Part shown: one piece after another, positions 27,501 through 41,200 of the stretch
How the letters are laid out: each line of letters opens with the position of its first letter
Numbering within the stretch: the stretch's first letter is position 1
Source of the DNA: Lateolabrax maculatus
Lineage: Eukaryota; Chordata; Actinopteri; Acropomatiformes; Lateolabracidae
Direction of reading: 5' to 3'
Length of the DNA: 64,000 bases
NCBI GenBank assembly: GCA_031216445.1
Contig: CM062210.1
Location: 12,473,501-12,537,500 of the forward strand
The notes under the pieces: model-generated
The model's database searches: none
The model's input: only the letters and a program-made list of their open reading frames with translations
Told to the model about the DNA's origin: nothing
Position numbers and translations under genes: made by a program

Positions 27501-30500
27501 ATAGCTTTATGGCCTGTGTGTATTTGAAGGGAAAACTCATGACATTCTTATGATCTTTGACAGTCCAGTCATTATTGCTGCTGTCTCCTACGGCAGCGGA
27601 AGACAAAGATTCTCATTTTGTGATGATTTTGGCTTTTATAGCCAAATAATGTTTTATTGCCATGCTACTTAAATATGTGGCAATATCTAGTCTAAATCAA
27701 CTGATGCTATTAGTATGTCCCCAAAGTGCATCAAGTTCAGAATGGTATCAGATGTTTTTGCACTTTTTCAGCTGATACAGAGACTTCATGCTAATGTTTC
27801 TAATAAGTTAGGGATAACAGTGTTATGATATCTTAATATTTATTGTGACCTGTACTTACAGTTCAGCTTTTGTCCTGAGTGGAGGTCAGAGGCCACTGCT
27901 GACATGTTAGATTGTCCCTGATAGCAATGATTTTGAAATACACAAACAATATAAAGTCATTTACAGAAACATCTCTTCAGTGGTTTTGAAATACAATGCG
28001 GAGATCAGTCAAAACCATGGCAGCCGCAGTTTAAATGACCAACAGATGCCCCAGGCTTTATGCTTTGTCTTTAAACACTCGTTTCCCATTATGCCTCTCA
28101 TTGGCTGCATTCTATTATGTTCCTTAAGAAGGAAATGGGGGTCAGGAGCTATTGTCAGCGGATGAAATTCCTCCAAGTGTGCATTCAGAGGACTTTTAAA
28201 TCACCACAAAACTTTATTCCAACAAGTAAAAAGCAAAGCCCTTGTGGATGATTATGGTTATGAAGGTCAGTGAGACAATAGGTCTCTATCTGTGACTGAC
28301 AGGACTACTATCCTAAATGTGTGTGTCCGAGTGTGTGTGTGTGTGTGTGTGTGTCATGTGCGGGCGTGCGGAAAACCTCCTTAGTCATTTCTTTGTGACT
28401 CAGCCCTCTCCCATCTGACAGCTTAATATTTAAAAGCCTTCATCCTGCGGCAACACAGCCTGAGTTATGGCTTCTGGCATGGTGTGTGTGTGTGTGTGTG
28501 TGTGTGTGATTGTGTTAGTTAAAACCTGCTTCGTCATGATGTTTTCGGCTTAGCGTGGATCATAATGAACAACAAATTTGAATAGCTGTCATGCATAGAC
28601 CAACTCTTCCTCGCATAACGTGTGCAGGTGGGTGGGTGGTATGAATGTATCTTTTCTTTCATATGCTTGTGTTTTGTATTATTGGACGTGCATGTGTGCG
28701 TGTGCACTTGTTTCATTGTGCTCTTGTTTGTGTTTCACTGCGTGTTAGTTTCCTTTTATCTATGGGTATGCATATCTATAAATATATATATATAGTTACG
28801 CATGTGACAAAGAGCGAGAGAAACTTCTGTGGACCATGAACAATGGCTGTCAGCCCACCGATGACAGAAAGGCTGAGGAGGCTCTCCTCTGTAAGGTTTC
28901 CATTCGGCTTGATATGCAAATAAGCTTCTAGTACTCCACAACACTGGTTCCAACCCTTTCCTTATAACTTCAGTAACATCAGGCTCATACTTCCATTCAC
29001 TAACGAGCCTCAGACACTCAAACACACATGCAGTACAAGCACTAACGGAAACATACACACATTGTGACGTAAAATTCAGTCGAGTGTGGGATTTTGTCAT
29101 TGTAATATCAAGATATATCTGGCTGAATTTTAAGATATATCTTAAATTTTGTCTTCTCCGGGGCTTTGAAGTTATAATGAGACTTTAGCACTGGTTGATT
29201 TGTTTTTATAACACAGTTCCCAGAGTTCTGTTCCAAGTGTTTATTGGATACTGGGGCAGCAAACATGCCTAGAGCAGCAAGTAGGTGGCATTGTATCATA
29301 TAATGAATAAGCCATAGCAAGTGTGACAATGGCATTACTAAAGAAAAATCCAAAATGCATAAAGGCTACAGAGGAGCAACTTTGTGTTTGTATCTGCGGG
29401 CTTACAGGATTCATCCCATCATGTTGTTTTAAAACAGACTAAAGAAGACAGTTTATGTTGTCCAACATGGTAATACTGAACTCATGATAACAAATGTCGG
29501 CTTCTGAATTACACAATCTGTCACGACGGCCCGCAAAAGCAGAGCAGAGCAGCAGCTTTAGGCCTCGGTTTGTGTGTACACAGGATGCGTTCAGGCACAG
29601 TCTTGAGTTTAGGTTACCTGCATTTTCGCAGCGCTCAACTTCAGAAAAAGCAGTTGACGAAATAGCTTTTCCGGAGCTTTTGATCATGTCGCATGATCTT
29701 CATCAGCATATTTCATCAGTGATTCCGTTAGTGATCCCACGTTCGATTGTTACATGTTCATATCAAAGTATTTGTTTTAAATATTGCAACATTTTAGTTT
29801 GTTACTTATCACAGCTGATCATTTTAAGCTATAAGCATTTTTTCTTTGGGTCTCCATGAAATTATTACATCATATCTCTATCGTGATCTAAAATAACATA
29901 CACCATTATAAAAGATTTGATCACTTTTGTCCACACCTAACACATACAATCTGACACATACACACACAGAAAAACGCAAACATGCACAAATGTTTGAGTC
30001 TGAGACAAAGACACACACACGTTTCATCTATATATTCATGTATCCACATGCATTTTCTCTCCCCTCTCACTCTATCTGTCTCTCTTTTTCCAACTCCTCC
30101 AAATACCACACTTAATACAAAGATAAAGCTACTTTCTCACAAACACTGAATTCCAAATCAGAATGGTAAAGACCTTCAAATGACCCACCAGATGGGGCTT
30201 CTTAACTCATTCTGCCAGCGCTGCACAAAGACACAGGTATATATGCAACATTTCAAGGCACCACTGCCTGTGAACACACACCTAAACACAAATCCAACAC
30301 AGGCAGGTGCAGAGTTTGATAAAAAACAAACACGTGAACACAGATGGATTTCGGCGGTAAAGTCTCTCAGAGAGCCGAAGCAATTGAGAAATCTTAATTA
30401 AAAGTAAACTTTGGGCAAGATTAGAAAGCTTGCCCTCACTTTTAATTAGATCATGCTGTTTATGAAATGTAAGCCTTCACAAACACTTCGGAATGCAAAT

Positions 30501-32090
30501 GAGATAGTGTTTTAATAAGGACCTCACGACATGTCCCATACTTTTATTTACATTCTGAACATGAAGAATCACTGTGAGAGGATACAGATAAATAAATAGA
30601 ATTCAGACACGCATGCAGTATGAGTAGCATGTAGCCTAATTACCCAATGCTCGTTTATGAAGGCGCCTCAGAGGGTAGAGGGGCCGTCTAGTAATTGGAA
30701 GGTTCCTGGTTCAACCCCCAGCTCCTCCAGTGAGAGTGTCGTAGTGTCTTTGAGCAAGACGCCGAAGCGCTCCTGATGAGCAGGTTGGCACCTTGCACGG
30801 CAGCCGCTGCCTTCAGTGTATGAATGTGTTGCAAAGTGCTTTGAGTGGTTGGTAGACTAGAAAAGCGTTATATAAAAAATGCATTCCATTTGGTCGCACC
30901 TTTTGTGCTTTATGGGCACTTTTTTGTCACTTCCCTTGACCATTGACCTACCTATCAAGGCAGTAATGAAAAGAATTGATAGACGGCCTTCCTACTGACC
31001 TCTTTGTATTAAAAGGAAAAACGTGCTCGGCCAAGACTTTACTAATACATACTCTTGACTAAAGCAGCAGGGATTGTCCTTGGGTTGAAGTTTTAAAAGA
31101 GGTTTTGTGCTGTGATGCCTGCTGCGAACTCTCAAGAACTCACGACAGCCTTATTAGAAAAATAGGCATTTGGATCCCATTCTGTAGCTGTGAAGCAGCG
31201 GGGGAAACATTTTGATATGAATTCCGAAACAATACATCTCAGAATATGTTGACAGGACTGCCTTTAAAGTTTTGCTTTAGCTGCTGAGATGAAGCGCCGC
31301 AGCCCAAGCCTTTCGCAGTGCGTGCAGCCTGAGATTTCAGTATTCAGGAGGCATTCTAAATACTGGAAAGGAAAGGAGGCTAAAGAAATGTACTTTATCT
31401 TGTAGTCAAACAGATAGATGTGTCTGACAAACTTGGTTCAGCGAGGTCTTACCCAGTGTCCCTGCCAGAGGCAGACATCTCTGCTGTAATATCTCTCTTT
31501 GCCTTCTGTTTCTTGAGATGCAAATAAACACCCTGATCTTCTCTTCTTTTCATATCGCTTTTCTTCTTTCCCTGCCTGTGTTTTCCTGTTCATACTCTCG
31601 CCTCGTCTTGCCCTGTTTTTGTCTCATTCTTTCAGGGATACAGTCTAAAGAAATTAATCCATTCTCCCTTTATCTCTCTGTCTTGCTTTTTCTTTCATAT
31701 CCCCTTCTACACGTGTTCTCTCTCCTCTGCTACACTTTTCTACATAATGACGCCGCCACTCTCTCCCCTTCCACCCCCCCCCCCCCCCCCCCCCCCCCTT
31801 CCCTTTCCAAACTCTCTCTCTTCCCTCTCATTCCCTCCCTCTCCACTTTGCTCCCACTCACCAAGGTCCTAGAGAGGGGAAATGAAAATTATTGTATTCT
31901 GTAGCGGTGCAGTGTGGCAGCGGGAGGGAAAACTGCTGTTTTATGGTTTTATTTATGGATCTGTAGATTTCTGACGCTGTGCACATCACACACTGGGGCA
32001 GAGGGGGAATGAAGAGCAGCCGGATGTGAACTGCTGCTCGTACCCCCAGTGGAGCTGCAGACTAGCAAGGAGGCAGAGGAGGAGTGCACG

Positions 32091-32121
<31 letters not shown>

Positions 32122-35100
32122 ACACACACACACACACATTCACTTATTTTGGACCAAACATGCATTAGCTGCGACCTAATGTGTAGACCAACACTCCGTC
32201 ACACACATGCACGAACATACACTCAAGCATTCTCGACAGGATATTAATTTGCACAAACACATCAACCCTATCAATTTATCTACTCAACCCCTCCATCAAG
32301 AAAAACACAAGAACAATGACATATCCCCACAATCACCCTCTAATATCAAAATATATAATTTGCTCGCCACTTTTGTCTCTCGGCTGACTGATACCACATT
32401 CCCAGCAGAGACGAGTTTTCTTATCTGAAGGTCAACTTAAGCCACAACAGTGTTTGTCACCTCACACTCTTAGACAAACCCACCAGTGCCATCATAAACA
32501 TTTAATGGAAGCGGCTATCATTGCACAGCAGATGGTGCCAACAGTGCTAGTGCACGCCTTGGCTCATGTCATGGCCAATAAATAGCCTTAAATATCAGGA
32601 GAATGTCAGTTAGAGGAAATGAAGGACACTGCTGTATTGAAATTACAGGCTGACACAACATGCGCATTTCTTCAGTGGAACAGCCATATTTTTCACATCG
32701 TTGATATTCAGAATCTAATTTTATTGTTTGTTGTAGTTTAATACCACAACAAAAATTGGAAGCACTTGTATTGTTCAGTTGGGTTTTTTTTTTTTTTTTT
32801 TCACGGAGCGTGATCACTGTTCACACTCTAAAGGATTTGAATCAACAATACAAACAAAACTCTAAGAGGCTCTAATGTAGTTTTGCATCTGAGCGGTTCA
32901 ACCAGTAAACCTTAAACACTGTCCCACAAAAAAAGAGAAAGTACAAATCAGGATTTTGTATGTTCTGTTAGACTTAGATATAACTTGGCTGAATTTTGTA
33001 AATTGTGCATTATCTGAAGTCTTTGCTTCATCCATCACAGACTTTGAGCTTATAATTAATTCATTTTAAAGTTTTTTGAAAGATTTTTTTAAATGAACAC
33101 ACTATATTTCCCAACATTGTTTGGTGGATCTACGGTGAAAAAATCCTTGGCCCTATTAAAAATCTCTATTACTTTTTTCTCGTATTAATCTCCTGTCGTA
33201 ACTTAAACAAGTATAGATTCTGTACAGTCTATTTATTTCAGTGATGTAGTGTCTTTCTGAAGGTGGCAATAGAACGGCAGCGTTTGTGCAAAACACAGCC
33301 ATACATTCACCTCATTGTAGTAATTGGACAGCTCAGTATTGAACAAACATGATTTATAGAAAATGATTTCCTCTCTCGTTCTGTGAAATGTGATGAAATT
33401 TGATAGCACACTGGTCTGAAGGAGTGCAGGATCTACCCCCTGACTGAATGAGGTCGATTTGCCTCTTGACAAGTGGTGTTGAAAGGGGACACGAGTGTCA
33501 CGCTAAACACATTCAGATATGACGGGGGAAAGAAAATGTTCTGTTTGTTTGTGTTAGAGTACCTGGGATCACAGTAACTGACTCAGTGTCATTTTAAAGG
33601 TGTGGCATACATTATTAATATTATTAATATTTACATAAATCAGCTATAGTAGAGAGCATTTGTCTTGACTGTGGCCCCGTTTGTGATCACGGTGCACTAA
33701 TATATCTGATCATTTGCCACTAGTGTGTCAGTGCTTAAACATGCTTCATGGAGCACCTTTAACATACCTTTCAAGAACCCGTTTACAAAAGCAACATTGA
33801 GAGGCAAAAATAGAGCAGCAACAGTCCTCTCTCCCTTTCAAAAATGGGACCCTAACACCTATAATTCCCCTCTCTACCTGTCCAATGCAGTGTGAGTGTC
33901 TGCTAGTCTCTCCTCTCCTCGCCCACCCTCTCTCCTGGGTAATTTGTTGTGTAAATACGGTCTACTTACAGCTGACGGGCCCTCTCGGCTGTGGCGCTGG
34001 AAATGCAATTACAGGCAGCAAACATCTCCATTGTTATCACTGGAGGGTGCGACGCTCATTTCGGTCCCCTCTGCAACGGGGGCCGTTATTGATCGGTATC
34101 AGCTTTGAGGAGGGGATTACTAATGAAGCCATCTGAAAGCCTTTTGTGTTCGGTAAAGAGCTTGCGTGTGTGTGGGTGTGTGTGTGTGTGTGTGTGTGAA
34201 GCAGGCAGAGATAAAGTGTGTTGGTAAATGTAGGTGCCACTATGCCATCCTGTTGAGCGTGACTCGTCACGCTTCATATTGTAGTGCTCTGCTGCCTCTG
34301 ATGGTAGTTTTGTTAATCACACCAGCCATCCATTTGTACCCCTGGAAACATTTTTGACATGTTCTCTCCTCAATGATTGTAATATTATCACAGCCTGCTG
34401 AGGTAGAAACCTTTTGACATTTTTTATAGCTATGGAGTCTCGACAGCCTGTTGAGGAACCTAATATTAGTGGCGCACTGGTGTTTCTTTGACAAAGACAG
34501 TTTTAGTTATGTGCTTTTTTCAATTATAGTGTTATATTCATCATTTCTAAATTATTGGGGTGTTCAAATTGAATTACTGTAGACTGATTGTAATCCTATT
34601 CCAAACCCCTAAAAACTTTAAATCTTAAAGCATCAATCTTGAAGATCTTCGTTTTGTTCTTTTAGGTGACACCTATGGCTGTAAGGTATGTTTCTGGACC
34701 TTTTTGGAGATTCAAACAGTGTCCTTGATTAACGATCGATTTGCTTTTTTGACTGTTTGCCCTCATTTGAACGTTGAATTTGTTTCTTTTTCTTTGGATT
34801 TGCACTTGTTTTTTAAAGTTGCATGATCTGTAGTCACCCATCTTTTCTTTGGTTGTTGTTTGCTTCACACACAAGTGAGTTAAAGAGGGGGCCTTTTGCG
34901 TTAGCTCCGTCTACCGACTCTGGCGGCCCAACCAGTGCTGGGTGATGGAAAACAAACTGTGTTCCACTTGGGATTTTTCCAGGGAATGTCCCTGTAGACC
35001 CAGTTCAGAAATACTGCAATACTGCAAATGCAAGGGCTTTCATTAGTGGTCCATAGGCTCAGTCACCGTTGTGTTCAGCGATAGATAGTGACTTAACAGA

Positions 35101-38100
35101 CATTTATTTACATGAAAATCTTACTCTAAGATCATAACTTTTAAGGATTTTTCTATAAATTAAATATTAAATATAGATTAAATATTCATGACTAAATAAG
35201 CAAAACTCTAAAGTTAAAGTTTGGAAAATAGATCCTTAGTTATTATTTATATTCAGTATTTATATCCAACTAATCTGCCTCATCAGGACTGCGGGGGTGT
35301 GGTTTGATGAGATTTGACTGATAATAGCCTGACAGCATAGGCTATACCCACCAATTGTAAGCTCATTTTCATTAAAATATTGCAGATTTCTGATCGGTAA
35401 CATACGTAACATCACATTTTTCCAACTTTGCACAGTGAAAAGCACAAATGCAGAAGTCTGCTGCAACTTTGGCTGAATATTTCATGTTCGTGTGGGACCA
35501 TATTGCTCATAATAGGAAGCTGATTGAGAAAATAGGTTTTCAGTGGCTTTAAACTTCACTTTTTAAAATCCATACAGAAATCCATGTTTATTTTTTACAT
35601 TTACCTGTCTGGACTTACTTTGCATGCTCACTCGCAACACAAAAATACTACAATGTCGTCCTTGACATCTCTCTATTTTGCCAGCTCTCAGGCTATCCTC
35701 GTGGCTCTGCTGGTATGAACCTGATGGAAACACATTACCCTGCGGAGTGAAAACTTCAGGCCAGCACTTTAACACAGTCAGACATTATTCTCATACACCC
35801 ATAACATAGTGACTTTGGCTCTGTGTTCACTCAATTATTAAGTACCCCAACTTCACATACAGCTTATTATCCTCCCCGTTCTGAGTCACGCTGGTCTAAT
35901 ACCATGCTTGTGTGGCAGTCTTTGAAGCAGAGTAGGGTTTTTTTTTTGTCTCTGTTTGATGTGCATGCAGGCGCCTGTGGACAAATGATTCGCTTCATTC
36001 ACTCCTGTCTCTGTTCCTTTGTGTTCATTTTTTTTGCCTTTGCACAAAGTGATTCCACCAAAACTGTTTTGCATATTCATAAAAAAAACAAATTTAAGGT
36101 TCTTCATGTTGCATCTTTTATAGTGGATGTTGAAACAAAAGGATTATCAAGGGTTAATTAGTCTTCTTATTCTTCTCAAAAGAATAGCATTTGTACAATT
36201 TTGAAATTACCTATATACAGCAAAGCTGCATTTCATTTGTAAGACCCAGAATTCATCTGTCCTAGTGTAAGGTATTAAGTTTTATTTCATCAAAATTTAC
36301 AAAGCCTACAAAATACTTTAACTACTGACCAATTTAAGATCTTTGGCACTTTTGGCACCCAATTTTCTGAGATTGGAGGAAAATTATCCCTTTAAATACT
36401 CCCGGACTTGCAGCTTAATAAATCATTTACACTTTAGCTAAAGTAATGCTTTTGAGATCTGATTCAAAGTTTATGAACACTAACTATACTGCGTGGATTT
36501 AGGAAACATACTCACATTATAAAATCTGTAACATACAATGTTTATGTAATTTTTTTCTGTCTCAGATTTGACCTGGTTTACCTGGTTGATATTAACTGCA
36601 CAAAAAACAGCCCGATTAAATGACTTATGACGATAAATGCTTGGTATGTTATCTGTGTTGTTTGAATGTGGCGAAAGCTAGAAATCGGTGCCTTTTAAGG
36701 TCGTTCAACCGGGCACAACATATTCAGAAGAGCAGATGGCAATGCTATTCCCACAAATGAACATGAAAGACAGTTATTAATGGGGTGGAAATGATTGACA
36801 AGTAGAAACAAAAGCTCATCTGGCCCACCACAGCTCTGGTTTGTGCCACTCAGAGCACTAATCCTTCAACTCGACTCTGCTCGTGGCCCACTGATACCAA
36901 GCAGGAAAACCAGATAATTAGATCAAGATGGCTAAAAAAGTAAAGTCAATGCTCATAGCAGCCAGAGTTGAAAGAGCTGAGAGAATGCTTTAGAGACTAA
37001 AAAGAAGACATAAACAGACGAAAATGTGTGCCAAAAGCCACAACAGAATCTTTTTGTCTGTGAATACACCGCAAGCTGAATTTTGTAGATTTGCTGCCCC
37101 ATAGGTTCAGAAATTCAGCTAAAAATGTTTTACTATTTAATTTGCTGCAGATTGTAAGAACGTAGTGACAGATAATAGTGAATGAATAATAGAAAGCCCC
37201 AGGTGTAAATCTCCTGAGGTGAGTTTGCCCTTTTTCCAGCAGCTCCACTCTCAGGGTGCTTTAAATACTGTTAAAGGGAAAAGTGACACACAAATGTGCT
37301 GAAGGATGGTCAATGGATGAATTGAAGATTCATTATTCTTCAAAAATAAATTCCTCACAAAAGCTTTCATGTACTATATTTACATGGGAGCTGGAGCCAT
37401 TCATTTGTGAAGGTGTTTAGACGTTTATCTTGTCATGGTCAGGGTCAAAGATAATGATTTATTTATTGTGTCTTGACTACTCACACTGGTAGAGTATGAT
37501 GCCGCTTCTCTACACATACTCCTGAGCTTCCTGGTTTGACCACTGGATGTCAGTGTTGGCCAGGCGTCCTTTCACATCTGAACGGTTCAGTTCAATCAAG
37601 TCACTTTCAGAACAACTTTTGGAACGTCCACATTGTTGTGTATTTTTTGCATTTTGAATCTGTGGGTGAACTGATTATGTCCCTTAGTTTGGAAAAGACA
37701 ACAGAGCACAAAGAAACATTTAATTATGAAATTACCTACCTATATGGGTTAGCCTTTAAAGCAGTAGGTCTTGAAAGTGAAAATATCCAGGGTTATATTA
37801 CAGTAAATTACTATTATCTGTGCTCATCATAGGGTTGAAAAAATGGATCTAAAACTTGTATCTGGACTGAATTCTTTATTTAAAACATTGCTCTCATAAA
37901 GGCTGTCTCCTTGAAGAGTTAATCCTCCTTCACTCACTTCTTGTCATTTTAACAGATTCCAAACAAAAAGCTGTCTGTGACTCACAGCTCAGTGGTCACC
38001 TCTCCTGTTGCTGAAGGGTTCTCTTTAAGAGGATTAGTTAGCACTTCAGTAACCACAATGTGGGAATATGCTCAGTGGCCTTAGCATAATAGCCTCTGTG

Positions 38101-38505
38101 AATGTGTGTGGTTTTGGCTGAGAACCCTCTTTGGCCTCTGACTGCTTCACCAGGTCCAAATTTCTTTGGTCAGACATAAAGCAAAGTCATGTGGACCACC
38201 TTGCCTCTGTTATACAGGGACACAAAGTCCAGACCACATCCTCTCTCACAAGGCAGTGTGCGTGATTATAATTAGTCACACTGAAAACTTTGACTGTTTA
38301 AAGTAACCATAAAGTGCAGTATCATTACTGCTGCAATTAATTCTGTGTGTGTTTCCTCTGTCCAGATAACCAGGTCCTGCAGTTTGGGAAGCTGGTAAGC
38401 ACCTCCAACACATATGAACCCGTTGCCCCTGGAAACCCCAGGAAGCCTGTAACCGTGACCACGGACCAGCCTCTGCTCTGGAGCATGGGCATCCGTAAAG
38501 GATAG
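6337..38505 (+). CDS. tpk1: thiamin pyrophosphokinase 1, 3' part (five coding exons)
   Basis: The enzyme transfers pyrophosphate from ATP to thiamin, giving thiamin diphosphate in the cytosol; it acts as a homodimer. Coding exons at 6337-6409, 8751-8846, 14271-14417, 18610-18718 and 38366-38505 join in frame and end at TAG 38503-38505. They encode about 187 residues against 243 for the whole human enzyme, so roughly the first 56 residues are upstream of the window. Visible landmarks, in order, are GDFDS and DQDLTDFTK (catalytic Asp motifs), [11 protein letters not shown] (kinase core), and [11 protein letters not shown] with TTGLKWNL (thiamin-binding C-terminal domain). All junctions are GT-AG, with phases 0, 0, 0 and 1. 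The intron before the last exon is 19.6 kb. The C-terminus carries a few more residues than the human protein between STSNTYE and [11 protein letters not shown]. Identity is judged from remembered human sequence and is very secure. Confidence 0.96.
7946..7990. repeat. (CA)n microsatellite
   Basis: About 22 units in a tpk1 intron. Confidence 0.95.
8751..8846 (+). CDS. tpk1: tpk1 exon: [17 protein letters not shown] segment
   Basis: Thirty-two codons in phase 0, between acceptor tgcgcag and donor gtaaac. [10 protein letters not shown] matches the conserved DQDHTDFTKC of the mammalian enzyme, which supplies further active-site aspartates. Confidence 0.95.
11888..11946 (+). repeat. short SINE-tail-like relic
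   Basis: CCCCTGAGGCGATTCGTGAT followed by TTTGGGCTATATAAATTGAC resembles the 3' part of a teleost SINE. Only about 60 bases remain. Confidence 0.4.
13442..13602. mobile_element. 161-bp element with perfect 22-bp terminal inverted repeats
   Basis: Positions 13442-13463 (CAACAAATCCCATAAAAAGA and two more bases) are the exact reverse complement of 13581-13602. The next 22 bases inward still match at about 15 positions. The element is too short to encode a transposase. No clear target-site duplication was found, so the outer boundaries may be a few bases off. Confidence 0.75.
14271..14417 (+). CDS. tpk1: tpk1 exon: [16 protein letters not shown] segment
   Basis: Forty-nine codons in phase 0, with acceptor gtctttccag after a T-rich tract and donor gtgagt. 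[11 protein letters not shown] is the most conserved stretch of the catalytic domain. The later half ([19 protein letters not shown]) is more divergent, as in other vertebrates. Confidence 0.96.
14904..14965. repeat. (CA)31 microsatellite
   Basis: A long pure run after a C-rich stretch (14889-14898). Confidence 0.95.
18522..18562. repeat. (CA)20 microsatellite near a tpk1 acceptor
   Basis: Ends 47 bases before the exon at 18610, on the sense strand as CA. Confidence 0.95.
18610..18718 (+). CDS. tpk1: tpk1 exon: thiamin-binding domain
   Basis: The acceptor is tgtcagcag and the donor gtgagt follows AACCTGA. The exon encodes [20 protein letters not shown] and continues to TTGLKWNL, leaving one base for the next codon. 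GDWCxLIPVG and TTGLKWNL are diagnostic of the C-terminal beta-sandwich domain. A (CA)n tract ends 47 bases before the exon. Confidence 0.95.
22450..22650. repeat. imperfect ~59-bp minisatellite
   Basis: AGTGACTGC recurs at 22517-22525 and 22576-22584, and GGAGTGTAC recurs at about 22494 and 22554, giving a period near 59. A third, more diverged unit (GGACAGTGTATG) follows, and the tail of an earlier unit precedes. The copies differ at many positions. Confidence 0.65.
24049..24075. repeat. (CA)n microsatellite
   Basis: About 13 units at the right edge of a purine-rich stretch (23765-23945). Confidence 0.9.
26634..26658. repeat. (CA)12 microsatellite
   Basis: A pure run in the large tpk1 intron. 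Confidence 0.9.
28331..28508. repeat. two (GT)n tracts
   Basis: Runs at 28331-28354 and 28482-28508, separated by unique sequence. Confidence 0.9.
30395..30448. repeat. 54-bp interrupted palindrome with TAATTA ends
   Basis: TAATTAAAAGT (30395-30405) pairs with ACTTTTAATTA (30438-30448), and GGGCAAG (30413-30419) pairs with CTTGCCC (30429-30435). Both arms are perfect. Confidence 0.85.
30660..30890 (+). mobile_element. tRNA-derived SINE
   Basis: The head CGCCTCAGAGGGTAGAGG resembles a pol III box A, and GGTTCAACCCC at 30708-30718 a box B. The body TGAGCAAGACGCCGAAGC, the segment GAGCAGGTTGGCACC and the tail AAAGCG-TTATATAAAAAATG match a SINE type common in teleosts. It lacks tRNA cloverleaf integrity. 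Confidence 0.75.
31774..31798. repeat. 25-base C homopolymer
   Basis: Uninterrupted C run inside a long pyrimidine-rich segment (about 31740-31860). Confidence 0.9.
32087..32138. repeat. (CA)n microsatellite
   Basis: About 25 units with one TA interruption. Confidence 0.95.
34164..34198. repeat. (GT)n microsatellite
   Basis: About 16 units with one GGG interruption. Confidence 0.9.
38366..38505 (+). CDS. tpk1: tpk1 last coding exon with stop
   Basis: The acceptor is ctctgtccag. The split codon A|AT gives Asn, then [17 protein letters not shown] and, after an extra proline-rich stretch, [18 protein letters not shown] and TAG. Mammalian TPK1 has [17 protein letters not shown] and VTVETDHPLLWTMAIKS here. 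The reading frame fits the previous exon only across the 19.6-kb intron. Confidence 0.95.
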
Positions 38506-39212
38506 GGAATGACACCAGAGAAATCCCTCAGTCAGTATTTGACTAATTAAAAAAATGTAACTACAGGTTTTCTGCAGCTGAGCTATGGCAAACTCACTAG
38601 TTTTATGTTTTTTGTACAACATGAAGTAAAAAAAGAAAACATGGCCAAAAATCTCACTTAAAAGTGCTGGTATGATGGAGCCTTGATCTGCTCTGTTGAA
38701 CATAAGTTCAAAACTGACAAAAAGAGCTGATTACTATTTTTAGTTTTTATACTATAGTGGCCAGCCTTGCAAAGATTATTTGTTTATTAACTGTATCATT
38801 TAACACTCTCAGCATTTATCTTTTATGCAACACTTAGACTGACTTCACTGTACAGGGTTAAATTAAAAATTAACCATACAGAAATGAATATGCACCGTAT
38901 ATCCAAGCCTTATTCCGTACAAACAGACAAGAGAAATCACCATACCTACAAAACATCTTCCTTTTAAATGTGTGCAGGAATCTGCTTTGTATCACAGCCT
39001 ACAGTATGTGCCTTTGTTCCACTGTCCTCTTGCAGGTACCAGATTAGATGGAAAATACCTTACACCCAACTTTACAAGTATTTGTGCCTTTTGATGAAAG
39101 TTTATTACTGTACGGACAGTCAGAAAAGGTCAACCAGACAGGACAAATCAGTCTGTGGGTTTCCATTTGTTTTATTTACACAGTGAAATATAAATGTTGT
39201 GCACAGAATAAA
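38506..39212 (+). other. tpk1: tpk1 3' untranslated region (end uncertain)
   Basis: After the stop codon the plus strand has an ATTAAA near 38865 and an AATAAA at 39207-39212. If the second is used, the tpk1 transcript overlaps the last exon of sec61g on the other strand. The end cannot be fixed from sequence alone. Confidence 0.45.
39171..39176 (-). terminator. sec61g: sec61g poly(A) signal AATAAA
   Basis: TTTATT on the plus strand reads AATAAA on the minus strand, about 150 bases after the sec61g stop codon, a normal distance for a short 3' untranslated region. Confidence 0.6.
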
Positions 39213-39323
39213 AATGCCATGCCTCCAGTCCCCAATCACACCAGCCCAATAACACTTGTCTCTTGTCCCTTGTCCCTTTCCTGTCCCCGGGTATAGAAGT
39301 TTGTGTTTTTGCTTGACCAGGAT

Positions 39324-40887
<1,564 letters not shown>

Positions 40888-41200
40888 TCATGACTCCCAC
40901 AGCGTTACACTACTTAATATACCGCAAATAAGTTATTTTTCCTTCCGATATTAACCTCTGAATTGAAAGAAAAGTGCCGGTATCGTTGTGAAACATGTTA
41001 GTTAGGTTAGCTGCCTCATCCCTGGCTTGCTGACGTTATCGTAAGAAAAGCTAGGAGGTCGACGTCAGCGTTAGCGCTGGTTTAGCTGTAAATTCAACAC
41101 GTAATACGAATAAAAGTGAGAGAAAAAATCTCACGCCCGCCAGTGGGTCACATATGCCAACAAAATACAACACCATTCAGAGGAAAAGCTCCTTTCTTAC

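Larger units (their letters stand above)
18719..38365 (+). other. tpk1: 19.6-kb last intron of tpk1
   Basis: No coding exon of another gene was found on either strand. It contains a minisatellite (22450-22650), a tRNA-derived SINE (30660-30890), a strong palindrome (30395-30448), a 25-base C run (31774-31798), several (CA)n tracts, and non-repetitive blocks near 20290-20410 and 33930-34140 that resemble conserved noncoding DNA. The rest is unremarkable AT-rich sequence. Confidence 0.7.

Noticed and set aside
30660..30740. tRNA gene
   Set aside because: Box A- and B-like sequences are present, but no cloverleaf and no 3' acceptor pairing; the downstream body is that of a SINE.
38272..38703. 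143-aa minus-strand ORF
   Set aside because: Antisense shadow of the last tpk1 exon; the plus-strand reading matches TPK1 exactly in frame with the previous exon.
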